From Pseudomonadota bacterium (GTDB taxonomy: Bacteria; Pseudomonadota; Alphaproteobacteria; Rhizobiales; Beijerinckiaceae), in contig JAFAEL010000225.1 of NCBI GenBank assembly GCA_023423995.1, positions 1 to 64,000 on the forward strand: a DNA stretch of 64,000 bases. Direction: 5' to 3'. A program made the position numbers and the translations under genes. Positions 54,142-61,635 of this stretch are shown here, piece after piece; position 1 is the first letter of the stretch, and each line of letters opens with the position of its first letter. The notes beneath the pieces are model-generated. The model was not told the origin of the DNA. It did not search any database and saw only the letters and a list, made by a program, of their open reading frames with translations.

Positions 54142-54229
54142 AAAAAGGCCGCCCTTGCGAGCGGCCCAAGTCTAGGGAGGAAACGCCCAAGGAGGGCATA
54201 CAACATCGCGGCAGGGCCGCTCTGTTGCG
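54142..54229 (-). ncRNA. suhB/MmgR-like (alpha-r8) trans-acting small RNA
   Basis: About 88 nt on the minus strand with three stem-loops. The 5' stem is CAACA-GA-GCGGC / CCT / GCCGC-GA-TGTTG (tandem GA opposite GA). The second is GCCC / TCCTT / GGGC. Next comes a single-stranded TTTCCTCCC stretch, then the terminator GGCCGC / 8-nt loop / GGCGGCC-type arm with TTTTT. Two CCTCC motifs (54176-54180 and 54191-54195) could pair with ribosome sites. The core GCCCTCCTTGGGC then GTTTCCTCCCTAGACTTG agrees with my recollection of the suhB/MmgR family (alpha-r8), which in Sinorhizobium limits polyhydroxybutyrate granules. An excellent promoter lies at the right distance. Confidence 0.78.
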
Positions 54230-54235
54230 ATGCAC

Positions 54236-54264
54236 AAGATAGGTCAGCCTCCCTGACGTTGCAA
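54236..54264 (-). promoter_or_regulatory. Promoter of the small RNA gene
   Basis: On the minus strand: TTGCAA (54264-54259), 17-base spacer, TATCTT (54241-54236). This places the start near 54229, exactly at the 5' foot of the first stem. Confidence 0.7.
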
Positions 54265-54354
54265 GGGCCGACCGCTTGCAGCGGTGCATAAATTTCCAGG
54301 GATCCGCCTGGGCCGGCGCAAGCGTGGCAGAATGACCACAGGCTCAACAACAGC

Positions 54355-54379
54355 GGAACTCGACCGCCGGCCCCCGGTT
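54355..54379 (+). promoter_or_regulatory. EcfG-type promoter of the proline-rich protein gene
   Basis: GGAAC (54355-54359), 16-base spacer, GGTT (54376-54379), one mismatch to the EcfG -10 consensus CGTT. Transcription should start near 54386, giving a 27-base leader that contains the AGGAGG ribosome site. Confidence 0.58.
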
Positions 54380-54412
54380 CACCCTCCACAACCACACGCA
54401 GGAGGACGACGA

Positions 54413-54667
54413 ATGGAGGTCGTTCAAGATTTCCCCCGATCGGGAAGTCCGGCACCACGCCCGCCGAACCCGGGCCATGAACCCATCCCGGGCGGCAACA
54501 TTCCGACCGAAGTTCCGCCGACGGAGCCGGACGAGATGCCCGATATCGGGCCGACAGGACCGCGCAGCCCCTACCCCGTGAACGACCCGGGGATCACCGA
54601 CCCGCTCGGGCCGGGCTCGGAGCCGGATTATCTGCCCGGCCGGCCGACGAGCCCGATGCAGGTGTAG
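54413..54667 (+). CDS. Small proline-rich acidic protein, likely stress-induced
   Basis: An 84-residue protein rich in Pro, Gly and acidic residues with NPGHEPIPGGNIPTEVPPTE, then PDEMPDIGPTGPRSPYPVND. It has no hydrophobic core and is likely disordered. I recall similar short proteins in other Hyphomicrobiales, always uncharacterised. A strong AGGAGG site precedes the ATG at 54413; an earlier in-frame start would add residues of a different composition. The EcfG-type promoter at 54355 suggests general stress control. Confidence 0.72.
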   Translation: MEVVQDFPRSGSPAPRPPNPGHEPIPGGNIPTEVPPTEPDEMPDIGPTGPRSPYPVNDPGITDPLGPGSEPDYLPGRPTSPMQV

Positions 54668-54678
54668 TCGGCTGAACG

Positions 54679-55053
54679 TCAGTGATCGCCCTGGGACGAT
54701 CTCACGTCCCGGGGCGAATTCAGGATCTCGAGAAGCGAGTTGGCGATATGGCGGGCCTCCTCGTCGGACAGTCGCAGCACGAACGGCGGCAGCGGACCCG
54801 ATTGCAGCGCCACCACCGGCTCGCCCCGCTCGTCGGTGCCGACGTCCACGGTCGGGCTCTCCAGCTCCAGGAAGTCGTCCTCGCCGTAAGCCTCGCCGTC
54901 GTCATCCGGGTCGATCCGCAACAGCATCTGCCCGAGCGCAAGGATCAGGGATTGCGCCGTGCCCGCGTCCATAACCACAGCCGTCGTGTTGTCGTTCTTC
55001 TCGAACGCGAGTTGGATGTTGTCGCCTTCGAGCGTGACGGAAATTCCTGCCAT
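54679..55053 (-). CDS. Conserved-type hypothetical protein, acidic, cytoplasmic
   Basis: A 124-residue acidic protein. An N-terminal beta-rich part (MAGISVTLEGDNIQLAFEKN) is followed by a helix (AGTAQSLILALGQMLLRI), an acidic linker (DPDDDGEAYGEDDF) and a C-terminal helix (EEARHIANSLLEIL). No motif of a known enzyme is seen. It is convergent with the proline-rich protein gene, 11 bases apart. I do not recognise the family; even codon use and a proper start support the gene. Confidence 0.65.
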   Translation of the reverse strand: MAGISVTLEGDNIQLAFEKNDNTTAVVMDAGTAQSLILALGQMLLRIDPDDDGEAYGEDDFLELESPTVDVGTDERGEPVVALQSGPLPPFVLRLSDEEARHIANSLLEILNSPRDVRSSQGDH

Positions 55054-55175
55054 AACGGTCCCGTTGAGAACTGCTCTCTATATAGGATAGGGCAAGCTCC
55101 GGTGTGAGGGTTCATCAGGGAACCGGTAAACGGCACCTGCGCGCTCTTGACCAGAACTCAATCCAAGTACCCCTC

Positions 55176-55715
55176 ATGCGCCTGACCCCGAGCGAGCTTC
55201 TCGACCGGCTACACCAGCAAGGTATCGCGGCCGAGACCCACGAACACCCGGCTGTCTTCACGGTGGCCGAGTCCCGTCCGTTGAAGCAGGCGATCCCCGG
55301 CGCGCACTCGAAGAACCTGTTCCTCAAGGACCGTAAGGGCCGCTTGTTCCTGGTCGTCGCGCAGCACGAGACCGAGATCGACCTCAAGCGCCTTCATGAG
55401 ACCATCGGGGCTTCCGGCCGCTTGTCCTTTGGATCAGCAGAACTGCTGCGCGAGGTGCTGGGCGTCGAGCCCGGCTCCGTGACGCCATTTTCCGTGGTGC
55501 ATGACCGGGCGGGCCGGGTGACGGTGATCATCGACGAGACCCTCGTCGGAGCCGACCGCGTGAACTTCCACCCGCTCGTGAACACCATGACGACGGGACT
55601 GTCCCCCGCCGACCTGCTGGCCTTCCTCCGTTCGACAGGGCATGACCCTGTGATCCGCAAGCTTCCGGCGCCGGCCAAGGTTTGCACGACCGACGCAGCG
55701 CTCCCATTTTCCTGA
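55176..55715 (+). CDS. YbaK/ProX-type aminoacyl-tRNA deacylase
   Basis: A 179-residue protein with the YbaK/EbsC fold: THEHPAVFTVAESRPLKQAI, SKNLFLKDRKGRLFLVVAQH and the end VNFHPLVNTMTTGLSPADLL. The catalytic Lys is in SKNLFLKD. This is the ProX/PrdX group that frees tRNA-Pro mischarged with alanine; these often carry the name prolyl-tRNA synthetase associated domain. The ATG at 55176 is preferred over an earlier frame start at 55104 because the family begins MRLTPSELL. It precedes a thioredoxin-like gene by 21 bases. Confidence 0.85.
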   Translation: MRLTPSELLDRLHQQGIAAETHEHPAVFTVAESRPLKQAIPGAHSKNLFLKDRKGRLFLVVAQHETEIDLKRLHETIGASGRLSFGSAELLREVLGVEPGSVTPFSVVHDRAGRVTVIIDETLVGADRVNFHPLVNTMTTGLSPADLLAFLRSTGHDPVIRKLPAPAKVCTTDAALPFS

Positions 55716-55736
55716 GACAGACCAGTCGAGGCATCG

Positions 55737-56630
55737 ATGCTCGCCGAAGGCCCCCAACCCCCGGACAACCTCATCAAGGACACGACCACGAACGGCTTCC
55801 GCCAGGACGTGATCGCGGAATCGATGAACCAGCCCGTGCTCGTCGATTTCTGGGCCCCGTGGTGCGGGCCTTGCAAGCAGCTGACGCCGATCATCGAAAA
55901 GGCCGTGAAGGCAGCCGGCGGGAAGGTGAAGCTCGTCAAGATGAACATCGACGAGCATCCGCAGATCGCCGGGCAACTCGGCATCCAGTCGATCCCGGCC
56001 GTCTACGCGTTCGACCGCGGCCAGCCGGTCGACGGGTTCATGGGCGCGCTGCCCGAGAGCCAGGTGAAGGCCTTCATCGAGCGCCTCGTGGGCCCGGGGA
56101 GCGCGGGCGCGGACGAACTGCTGGCGGAGGCGGCCGAGCGGGTGAAGGCCGGGGACGTGACCGTTGCGGCCGAGCTGTACGCGGCAGTCCTCGCCGAGGA
56201 TCCCGAGAATGTCACCGCGATCGCGGCCCTCGCCAAGCTCCATGTGGACCTGAAGGATTTCGAGGGTGCCCGTCGCTTCCTCGACATGGTGCCGGGCGGG
56301 AAGGCCGGGCACGCGGATGTGGCAGCCGCACGGGCGGCGCTGGAGCTCGCGGAGCAGGCCGAGTCGCTCGGCGATCTCGGCGAGCTCGAGCGGCGGATCG
56401 CGGCCAACCCGGACGATCACCAGGCCCGCTTCGACCTCGCGCTCGGGCTCAACGCCCGCAACCGTCGCGATGCGGCGGTCGATCAGCTCCTCGCCATCTT
56501 CAAACGCGAGCGCGGCTGGAACGACGATGCCGCCCGCAAGCAGTTGGTCCAGTTCTTCGAAGCCTGGGGTCCCCTGGACCCGGCCTCGATCGCCGGTCGA
56601 CGGAAGCTCTCCTCGATGCTGTTCTCCTGA
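55737..56630 (+). CDS. Thioredoxin-TPR co-chaperone (YbbN/CnoX-like)
   Basis: A 297-residue protein: an N-terminal thioredoxin domain with active site WCGPC (Cys43, Cys46) and a C-terminal set of TPR-like repeats (about 125-297). This is the YbbN/CnoX layout. E. coli CnoX works with GroEL to protect proteins from hypochlorite; unlike it, this copy keeps the redox CxxC, as in Caulobacter. Start and stop are clear. It begins a run with the LON-domain and Trm112 genes that is seen in other Hyphomicrobiales. Confidence 0.9.
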   Translation: MLAEGPQPPDNLIKDTTTNGFRQDVIAESMNQPVLVDFWAPWCGPCKQLTPIIEKAVKAAGGKVKLVKMNIDEHPQIAGQLGIQSIPAVYAFDRGQPVDGFMGALPESQVKAFIERLVGPGSAGADELLAEAAERVKAGDVTVAAELYAAVLAEDPENVTAIAALAKLHVDLKDFEGARRFLDMVPGGKAGHADVAAARAALELAEQAESLGDLGELERRIAANPDDHQARFDLALGLNARNRRDAAVDQLLAIFKRERGWNDDAARKQLVQFFEAWGPLDPASIAGRRKLSSMLFS

Positions 56631-56652
56631 CCACTCATTGCCGGGGCGCTCC

Positions 56653-57315
56653 ATGAACGTGACCTACGAGGGCCCACAGGATCTGCCGGACACCATCCCG
56701 GTCTTTCCGCTCGCGGGCGCGCTGCTTCTTCCGCGTGGGCAGATGCCGCTCAACATCTTCGAGCCCCGCTACCTCGCAATGGTGGACGCGGTGCTGGCCG
56801 GCTCGCGGCTGATCGGAATGATCCAGCCGCGCGACCCTGACGAGGCGGGCTCGGCGCCGGAACTCTACGATGTCGGCTGCGTCGGTCGCCTTGTGCAGTT
56901 CGCCGAGACGGGTGACGGCCGCTACCTGATCTCGCTGACCGGGGTCGCACGGTTCGAGATCCTCGGCGAGATCAATACGCGAGAACCCTTCAGGCAGTGC
57001 CGGGTGTCCTTCGAACGCTTCGTGGGGGATTTTCGGGCGCGCGCCGGCGAAGAGTCGGTCGATCGCGCGGCAGTGCTCGCGGCCCTGAGATCATTCACCG
57101 AGGCGACAGGCCTCAAGATGGACTGGGAAGGCATCGAGCGGACGCCGAACGAGGCGCTCGTGAACGCGCTCTCGATGCTGGCGCCCTTCGGCGGGCGCGA
57201 GAAACAGGCCCTCCTGGAGGCTCCCGACCTGAAGAGCCGCGCCGAGATGCTCGTTGCCCTGACGGAGATCGAGCTGGCCAAGACCGGCTCGACGACGCAA
57301 TCCACCCTGCAATAG
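56653..57315 (+). CDS. LON N-terminal (substrate-binding) domain protein
   Basis: A 220-residue protein with only the LON substrate-binding domain: IPVFPLAGALLLPRGQMPLN and IFEPRYLAMVDAVL near the N-terminus, and GCVGRLVQFAETGDGRYLIS in the middle. The ATPase and protease parts of Lon are absent, so it is a stand-alone domain, perhaps an adaptor. It lies 22 bases after the thioredoxin gene and 9 bases before the Trm112 gene in one likely transcript. Confidence 0.88.
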   Translation: MNVTYEGPQDLPDTIPVFPLAGALLLPRGQMPLNIFEPRYLAMVDAVLAGSRLIGMIQPRDPDEAGSAPELYDVGCVGRLVQFAETGDGRYLISLTGVARFEILGEINTREPFRQCRVSFERFVGDFRARAGEESVDRAAVLAALRSFTEATGLKMDWEGIERTPNEALVNALSMLAPFGGREKQALLEAPDLKSRAEMLVALTEIELAKTGSTTQSTLQ

Positions 57316-57324
57316 GAGCCCGCC

Positions 57325-57528
57325 ATGGCCGACGAAACCGGCGGGATCGAGCCGACGCGCATCGACCCGCGCCTTCTGGAACTCCTGGTCTGCCCCTTGA
57401 CCAAGTGCCGCCTCGACTACGACGCCGAGGCGCAGGAATTGATCAGCAAGGGGGCGAAGCTCGCCTATCCGATCCGGGACGGCATTCCCATCATGCTGCC
57501 GGAAGAGGCTCGCCCGCTGACGGAATAG
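57325..57528 (+). CDS. Trm112 family protein
   Basis: A 67-residue protein with [20 protein letters not shown] and [17 protein letters not shown], the Trm112/YcaR pattern. In eukaryotes and archaea Trm112 activates methyltransferases acting on tRNA, rRNA and release factors; the bacterial role is less clear. One of the two usual zinc-binding cysteine pairs is represented by CPLTKC. It is convergent with the CoA-transferase gene, six bases apart. Confidence 0.87.
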   Translation: MADETGGIEPTRIDPRLLELLVCPLTKCRLDYDAEAQELISKGAKLAYPIRDGIPIMLPEEARPLTE

Positions 57529-57534
57529 CCGGCC

Positions 57535-58722
57535 TCAGCTCTGCCCGAAGCCCCAGGCCGGGTCCGAGAGCACCTCGGCGCTGTGCTGGCCGAGCCTGGG
57601 CGGAGCCGTGGGAGCGACCTGCGGCTCGCCGTTGATGACAATGGGCGTGCGGAGCATCGGCACGGTCCCGCCCTTCGCCTCCGTCTCGGGCAGATCCAGC
57701 ACCATGCCCCGGTGGACGATCTGGGGGTCGGCGAAGACCTCGTCGAGCGTGTTGATCGGGCCCGCTGGAACCCCGACCCGCTCGAAACCCGCGAGCAGAT
57801 CGGCCTTGGTCCAGGTGCGGGTCACCGAGGCGAGGAGCGGCACCAGCATCTCGCGATTGGCGACGCGCGCCGGGTTGGTCGAGTAATCCGGATTGTCCGC
57901 CCAGTCGGTCCCGAGCAGGCCGCAGAGCTTCCGGAACTGGCTGTCGTTCCCGCAGGCGATGATGATGTAGCCGTCGCTCGCAGGGAACACCTCGTAGGGG
58001 ACGATCGAGGTATGGGCATTGCCGGTGCGCGGCGGCGGACGCCCGGTCAGCAGATAGACCATCGCCTGGTTGCCCATCACGGAAACCTGGGTGTCGAGCA
58101 GCGCCATATCGATGTGGCAGCCCCGGCCGGTGAGCGTGCGCCCCTGCAGGGCCGCCAGGATCGCGTTGGACGAGTACAGCCCGGTGAAGACGTCCGCATA
58201 GGCGACCGCGGTCTTCAGCGGCTCGCCATGAGGCTCGCCGGTCAGCGACATGATCCCGCTCATACCCTGGATCATGAAGTCGTAGCCCGGGCGGTGCGCG
58301 TAGGGGCCGTCCTGGCCGAAGCCGGTGACGGAGCAATAGATCAGCCGCGGATTGAGGGCCGAGAGGCTCGCGTAATCGAGCCCGTACTTCTTCAGCCCGC
58401 CGACCTTGAAGTTCTCGATCACGACGTCGGCATTCGCGGCCAGCTTGCGGATCGTGGCCTGCCCGTCGGGGCTCTCAAGATCCACTTCGATCGAGCGCTT
58501 GCCGCGATTGGTGGCGTTGAAATAACCGGCGGCGAGATGGCTGCCGTCCGGACGGTCCACCCACGGGGGGCCCCAGCTACGGGTATCGTCCCCTGCCCCG
58601 GGCCGCTCCACCTTCACCACATCGGCGCCGAGATCGGCGAGAAGCTGCCCCGCCCATGGCCCGGCCAGGATGCGGGCAAGTTCGAGGACGCGGATACCGG
58701 CGAGGGGTTTGAGCGAGGTCAT
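57535..58722 (-). CDS. Class III CoA-transferase, likely glutarate CoA-transferase
   Basis: A 395-residue CaiB/BaiF family enzyme: N-terminal LAGIRVLELARILAGPWAGQ, and the probable nucleophile Asp177 in AYADVFTGLY. Placed directly after glutaryl-CoA dehydrogenase on the same strand, it is best read as succinyl-CoA:glutarate CoA-transferase (SUGCT type). It would activate glutarate from lysine or tryptophan breakdown. Substrate is inferred from context only; other dicarboxylates are possible. A repeat region lies between the two genes. Confidence 0.82.
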   Translation of the reverse strand: MTSLKPLAGIRVLELARILAGPWAGQLLADLGADVVKVERPGAGDDTRSWGPPWVDRPDGSHLAAGYFNATNRGKRSIEVDLESPDGQATIRKLAANADVVIENFKVGGLKKYGLDYASLSALNPRLIYCSVTGFGQDGPYAHRPGYDFMIQGMSGIMSLTGEPHGEPLKTAVAYADVFTGLYSSNAILAALQGRTLTGRGCHIDMALLDTQVSVMGNQAMVYLLTGRPPPRTGNAHTSIVPYEVFPASDGYIIIACGNDSQFRKLCGLLGTDWADNPDYSTNPARVANREMLVPLLASVTRTWTKADLLAGFERVGVPAGPINTLDEVFADPQIVHRGMVLDLPETEAKGGTVPMLRTPIVINGEPQVAPTAPPRLGQHSAEVLSDPAWGFGQS

Positions 58723-58740
58723 GGGATCAATCAGCGCTTT

Positions 58741-58806
58741 TCCCCCGGAAGGGGGAGGATGGCCGGGCAGAGCCCGGCCAGATGACGGGCGCGGGCGCGC
58801 CCGCGC
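58741..58806. repeat. Intergenic palindromic repeat inside the glutarate pair
   Basis: Hairpins TCCCCC/GGAA/GGGGGA (58741-58756) and GGCCGGGC/AGA/GCCCGGCC (58761-58779), followed by a GCGCGGGCGCGCCCGCGC palindrome. This block, with GGATGGCCGGGCAGAGCCC, resembles dispersed repeats of Methylobacteriaceae. It separates gcdH from the CoA-transferase gene. Confidence 0.55.
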
Positions 58807-58818
58807 GGTTCCGGGTTC

Positions 58819-60039
58819 CTAGAAGAACGCCTGCAGGCCGGTCTGGGCGCGACCGAGGATGAGCGCATGCACGTCATGCGTGCCCTCGTAGGTGTTCACC
58901 GTCTCGAGGTTCTGGGCGTGCCGCATCACATGGTACTCGCCCATGATGCCGTTGCCGCCGTGCATGTCGCGGGCAATGCGGGCGATGTCGAGCGCCTTGC
59001 CGCAATTGTTGCGCTTCACGAGCGAGATCATCTCCGGCGCCATCCGGCCCTCGTCGAAGAGGCGGCCGACCCGCAGCGAGCCCTGCAGCCCGAGCTCGAT
59101 CTCCGTCTGCATGTCCGCGAGCTTCTTCTGGACGAGCTGCGTCTGGGCGAGCGGCCGGTTGAACTGCTTGCGATCCAGCGTGTACTGGCGCGCCCGGTGC
59201 CAGCAATCCTCGGCCGCGCCCATGGCGCCCCAGGAGATGCCGTAGCGGGCGCGGTTGAGGCAGCCGAACGGCCCCTTCAGGCCCGAGACGTTCGGCAGGA
59301 GCGCGTCCTCGCCCACCTCGACCTCATCCATGACGATCTCGCCCGTGACCGAGGCGCGCAGGCTCAGCTTGCCCTGGATCTTCGGCGCGGACAGGCCCTT
59401 CATGCCCTTCTCGAGCACGAAGCCGCGGATCTGGTCGCCATGCGCGGCCGACTTCGCCCAGACGACGAACACGTCGGCGATCGGCGCGTTCGAGATCCAG
59501 GTCTTGGCGCCGGAGATCTTATAGCCGTTGGCCGTCTTCACGGCGCGGGTCTTCATGCCGGCAGGATCGGAGCCGGCATCGGGCTCGGTCAGGCCGAAAC
59601 AGCCGACCCACTCGCCCGAGGCGAGCTTCGGCAGGTACTTCTTGCGCTGGTTCTCGTCGCCATAGGCGTAGATCGGATACATGACGAGCGAGGATTGCAC
59701 GCTCATCATCGAGCGGTAGCCGCTGTCGATGCGCTCGACCTCACGCGCCACGAGGCCATAGGCGACGTAGCTCGCGCCGGCGCAGCCATATTCCTCAGGC
59801 AGGGTGACGCCGAGGAGGCCGAGCTCGCCCATCGCGTTGAAGATGGAGCGGTCGGTGACCTCGTTCTGGTAGGCCTCGACGATGCCGGGCAGGAGCCGCT
59901 CCTGCGCGAATTGCCGCGCGGTGTCGCGGATGAGGCGCTCGTCGTCGGTCAGCTGGTCGTCGAGGAGGAAGGGGTCCTCCCACTGGAATCCGGACGAGGG
60001 GCTCTTCGCTGCCGCGTCGCTCTTCAGAGCCTGACTCAT
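58819..60039 (-). CDS. gcdH: Glutaryl-CoA dehydrogenase
   Basis: A 406-residue acyl-CoA dehydrogenase with catalytic Glu385 in [20 protein letters not shown], the GcdH-specific C-terminal signature. [18 protein letters not shown] binds FAD and [17 protein letters not shown] is also GcdH-like. It oxidises and decarboxylates glutaryl-CoA to crotonyl-CoA in lysine, tryptophan and benzoyl-type degradation. Its gene is the first of a two-gene unit with the CoA-transferase. Upstream is the long carD leader on the other strand. Confidence 0.92.
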   Translation of the reverse strand: MSQALKSDAAAKSPSSGFQWEDPFLLDDQLTDDERLIRDTARQFAQERLLPGIVEAYQNEVTDRSIFNAMGELGLLGVTLPEEYGCAGASYVAYGLVAREVERIDSGYRSMMSVQSSLVMYPIYAYGDENQRKKYLPKLASGEWVGCFGLTEPDAGSDPAGMKTRAVKTANGYKISGAKTWISNAPIADVFVVWAKSAAHGDQIRGFVLEKGMKGLSAPKIQGKLSLRASVTGEIVMDEVEVGEDALLPNVSGLKGPFGCLNRARYGISWGAMGAAEDCWHRARQYTLDRKQFNRPLAQTQLVQKKLADMQTEIELGLQGSLRVGRLFDEGRMAPEMISLVKRNNCGKALDIARIARDMHGGNGIMGEYHVMRHAQNLETVNTYEGTHDVHALILGRAQTGLQAFF

Positions 60040-60192
60040 CTTGCATCTCCTCGTATCAGTCGCGCGGCCTTTTCCACCGGTCCGCCTCTGGGGCGCGTAA
60101 TAGCGGAAGGCGATCGGGGATGCACCCGCCGCACGCCTCGATTGCGCTGTGAGTCGCAGAATCGGCGGAAGCGGGACTCAGGGCGATTCCCT

Positions 60193-60220
60193 TTGATTTT
60201 CGGCCCAAATGTGGTATTCA
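60193..60220 (+). promoter_or_regulatory. Predicted sigma-70-type promoter of carD
   Basis: TTGATT (60193-60198), 16-base spacer, TATTCA (60215-60220). Transcription would start near 60227, about 217 bases before the carD ATG. Confidence 0.58.
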
Positions 60221-60226
60221 AGAGAC

Positions 60227-60443
60227 GTCACGCCGACCTTGTCGGCGGTGTCCCAGGTCATCATCCATCGAAGGGAAGTTCGGCTCTCTGGCCGGGCGCT
60301 TCCTTGGCCAATTCGCGATGGATGTCCGTGCACCAATCCGCGGGGACTGCAATGAGACGTCTTCGCGACGGATCATCTCGATCTCCGACCGGATCAGCAT
60401 ATCGCTCGGCTGACGGCCGAGCGCAACAGGAGGCTTGTCCCGC
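60227..60443 (+). other. Long structured 5' leader of carD
   Basis: About 217 bases without an annotated gene. Base pairing is visible at several scales. A long-range 9-bp stem CATCCATCG (60262-60270) / CGATGGATG (60316-60324) encloses GGAAG/CTTCC. An 8-bp hairpin CGCTCGGC / 5-nt loop / GCCGAGCG (60403-60423) stands four bases before the AGGAGG ribosome site (60428-60433). Together this looks like a regulatory leader. No known riboswitch consensus is recognised. Confidence 0.5.
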
Positions 60444-60447
60444 ATGA
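60352..60447 (+). CDS. Possible upstream frame coupled to carD
   Basis: A 31-codon frame beginning MRRLRDGSSRSPTGSAYRS (an in-frame ATG at 60322 would give 41 codons). It ends with a TGA that overlaps the carD ATG (ATGA). A GGGG purine run lies before the ATG at 60352. The overlap is of the type seen in coupled genes, but the frame is open for a long way upstream, so it may be chance. No family is recognised. Confidence 0.25.
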   Translation: MRRLRDGSSRSPTGSAYRSADGRAQQEACPA

Positions 60448-61025
60448 CGACCCCGAAGAAGACCGCTACGCGCCAGGGTTTCAAGACCGGTGAGGCGGTC
60501 GTGTATCCGGCGCATGGTGTCGGCCGCATCACTGCCATCGAGGAGCAGGAGATCGCCGGCTTCAAGCTCGAACTCTTCGTGGTGTCGTTCGACAAGGACA
60601 AGATGGTCCTGCGCGTTCCGACCGCCAAGGCGGCGAGCGTCGGCATGCGCAAGCTCGCCGAGCCTGCCGAGATGCAGAAGGCGCTCGACGTTCTGACCGG
60701 CCGCGCGCGCATCAAGCGGACCATGTGGTCGCGGCGCGCCCAGGAATACGAGGCGAAGATCAATTCCGGCGACCTGATCGCCGTGGCCGAGGTGGTGCGC
60801 GACCTCCACCGCTCGGAGGCGCAGCCGGAGCAGTCCTACAGCGAGCGTCAGCTCTACGAGGCGGCGCTGGACCGCGTCACGCGCGAGCTCGCCCACGTGA
60901 ACAAGATCACGGATACCGAGGCGACCAAGCTGATCGAGGCGAACCTCGCCAAGGCCCCGAAGCGGGCGAAGCCTGGCGCCGACGCGGCGGAAGCCGACGG
61001 CGACCTGCAGGACGAGGCGGCCTGA
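60444..61025 (+). CDS. carD: CarD family transcription regulator
   Basis: A 193-residue protein with an N-terminal Tudor-like RNA-polymerase-binding domain (EAVVYPAHGVGRITAIEEQE) and a helical DNA-binding C-terminal domain (about 80-165). A charged Ala-rich tail (AKAPKRAKPGADAAEADGD) follows. CarD binds RNA polymerase beta and stabilises open complexes, affecting rRNA genes and stress response; alphaproteobacterial CdnL in Caulobacter is the studied case. The ATG at 60444 is ten bases from AGGAGG, while a TTG at 60435 is too near. The gene is preceded by a long structured leader and followed by an intrinsic terminator. Confidence 0.9.
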   Translation: MTTPKKTATRQGFKTGEAVVYPAHGVGRITAIEEQEIAGFKLELFVVSFDKDKMVLRVPTAKAASVGMRKLAEPAEMQKALDVLTGRARIKRTMWSRRAQEYEAKINSGDLIAVAEVVRDLHRSEAQPEQSYSERQLYEAALDRVTRELAHVNKITDTEATKLIEANLAKAPKRAKPGADAAEADGDLQDEAA

Positions 61026-61046
61026 GCCGCCCGACCCACTCCCAAG

Positions 61047-61071
61047 AAAGCCCGGCTCTGCCGGGCTTTTT
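61047..61071 (+). terminator. Rho-independent terminator of carD
   Basis: Stem AAAGCCCGGC / TCT / GCCGGGCTTT, followed by T residues to 61071. The run reaches the stop codon of the convergent GNAT gene. Confidence 0.87.
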
Positions 61072-61628
61072 CATATGTGCATGCGCAGTGCGGCAATGAG
61101 GGCGTCCGGGCTCGCCCAGGAATAGCGCCTGACCGGCAGTCTCTGGCCGTCCGGCAAATCCGCCTCCAGATGCTCCGCCAGCTCGCCGCCCCAACGTTCA
61201 TAGGCTGCCTGCGCGGGGCGGTTCGCCTCGAGGACCGTGAGGTGCAGAGGTGTCCGGCTATGCTCCTGCGGAACGCGAGCGGCGGCTTCCGCCAGGACCC
61301 GCCGGCCGATCCCCGTTCGCTTCCGGTCCGGCCGGACATGGACATTGTCGATCAGAGAGCCCCACCGCGGATCGTGGCCCGCCAGGATGCACGCGAAGGC
61401 GACGAAGTCCGTCCCGTCGTCCGCCACCACGACGATCTGGTCCGGCCGAGGCTCACCCGTGAACCTCGCTTTCCAGACGCTTTCGCGCTCCCCGTGGATC
61501 GCTCCGTCCAGGTAGCCGTCATACAGCATGCCCCGATAGGCGGTTTGCCAGCTCGCGATGTGCAGGGCCGCGACGGCCCGCCACTCCGCCGGATCCGGCA
61601 CGCGCAAGTTCAACTCCCGGCCCGTCAT
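61071..61628 (-). CDS. GNAT family N-acetyltransferase
   Basis: A 185-residue protein with the acetyl-CoA loop RPDRKRTGIGRRVLAEA (the RxxGxG/A motif) and the later HLTVLEANRPAQAAYERWGG, a typical GNAT end motif. An N-terminal HIASWQTAYRGMLYDGYLDG is common in the PhnO/MnaT-like and YjaB-like groups. The acceptor substrate is unknown. It shares its 3' end with the carD terminator and follows a secreted nuclease gene by seven bases, so the two form one unit. Confidence 0.87.
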   Translation of the reverse strand: MTGRELNLRVPDPAEWRAVAALHIASWQTAYRGMLYDGYLDGAIHGERESVWKARFTGEPRPDQIVVVADDGTDFVAFACILAGHDPRWGSLIDNVHVRPDRKRTGIGRRVLAEAAARVPQEHSRTPLHLTVLEANRPAQAAYERWGGELAEHLEADLPDGQRLPVRRYSWASPDALIAALRMHI

Positions 61629-61635
61629 CCCGCCA

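Noticed and set aside
58867-60447. About 526-codon plus-strand frame opposite gcdH running into the carD start
   Set aside because: Most of it is an antisense shadow of gcdH. Only the last 31-41 codons, past the gcdH start, were kept as a weak upstream-frame candidate.
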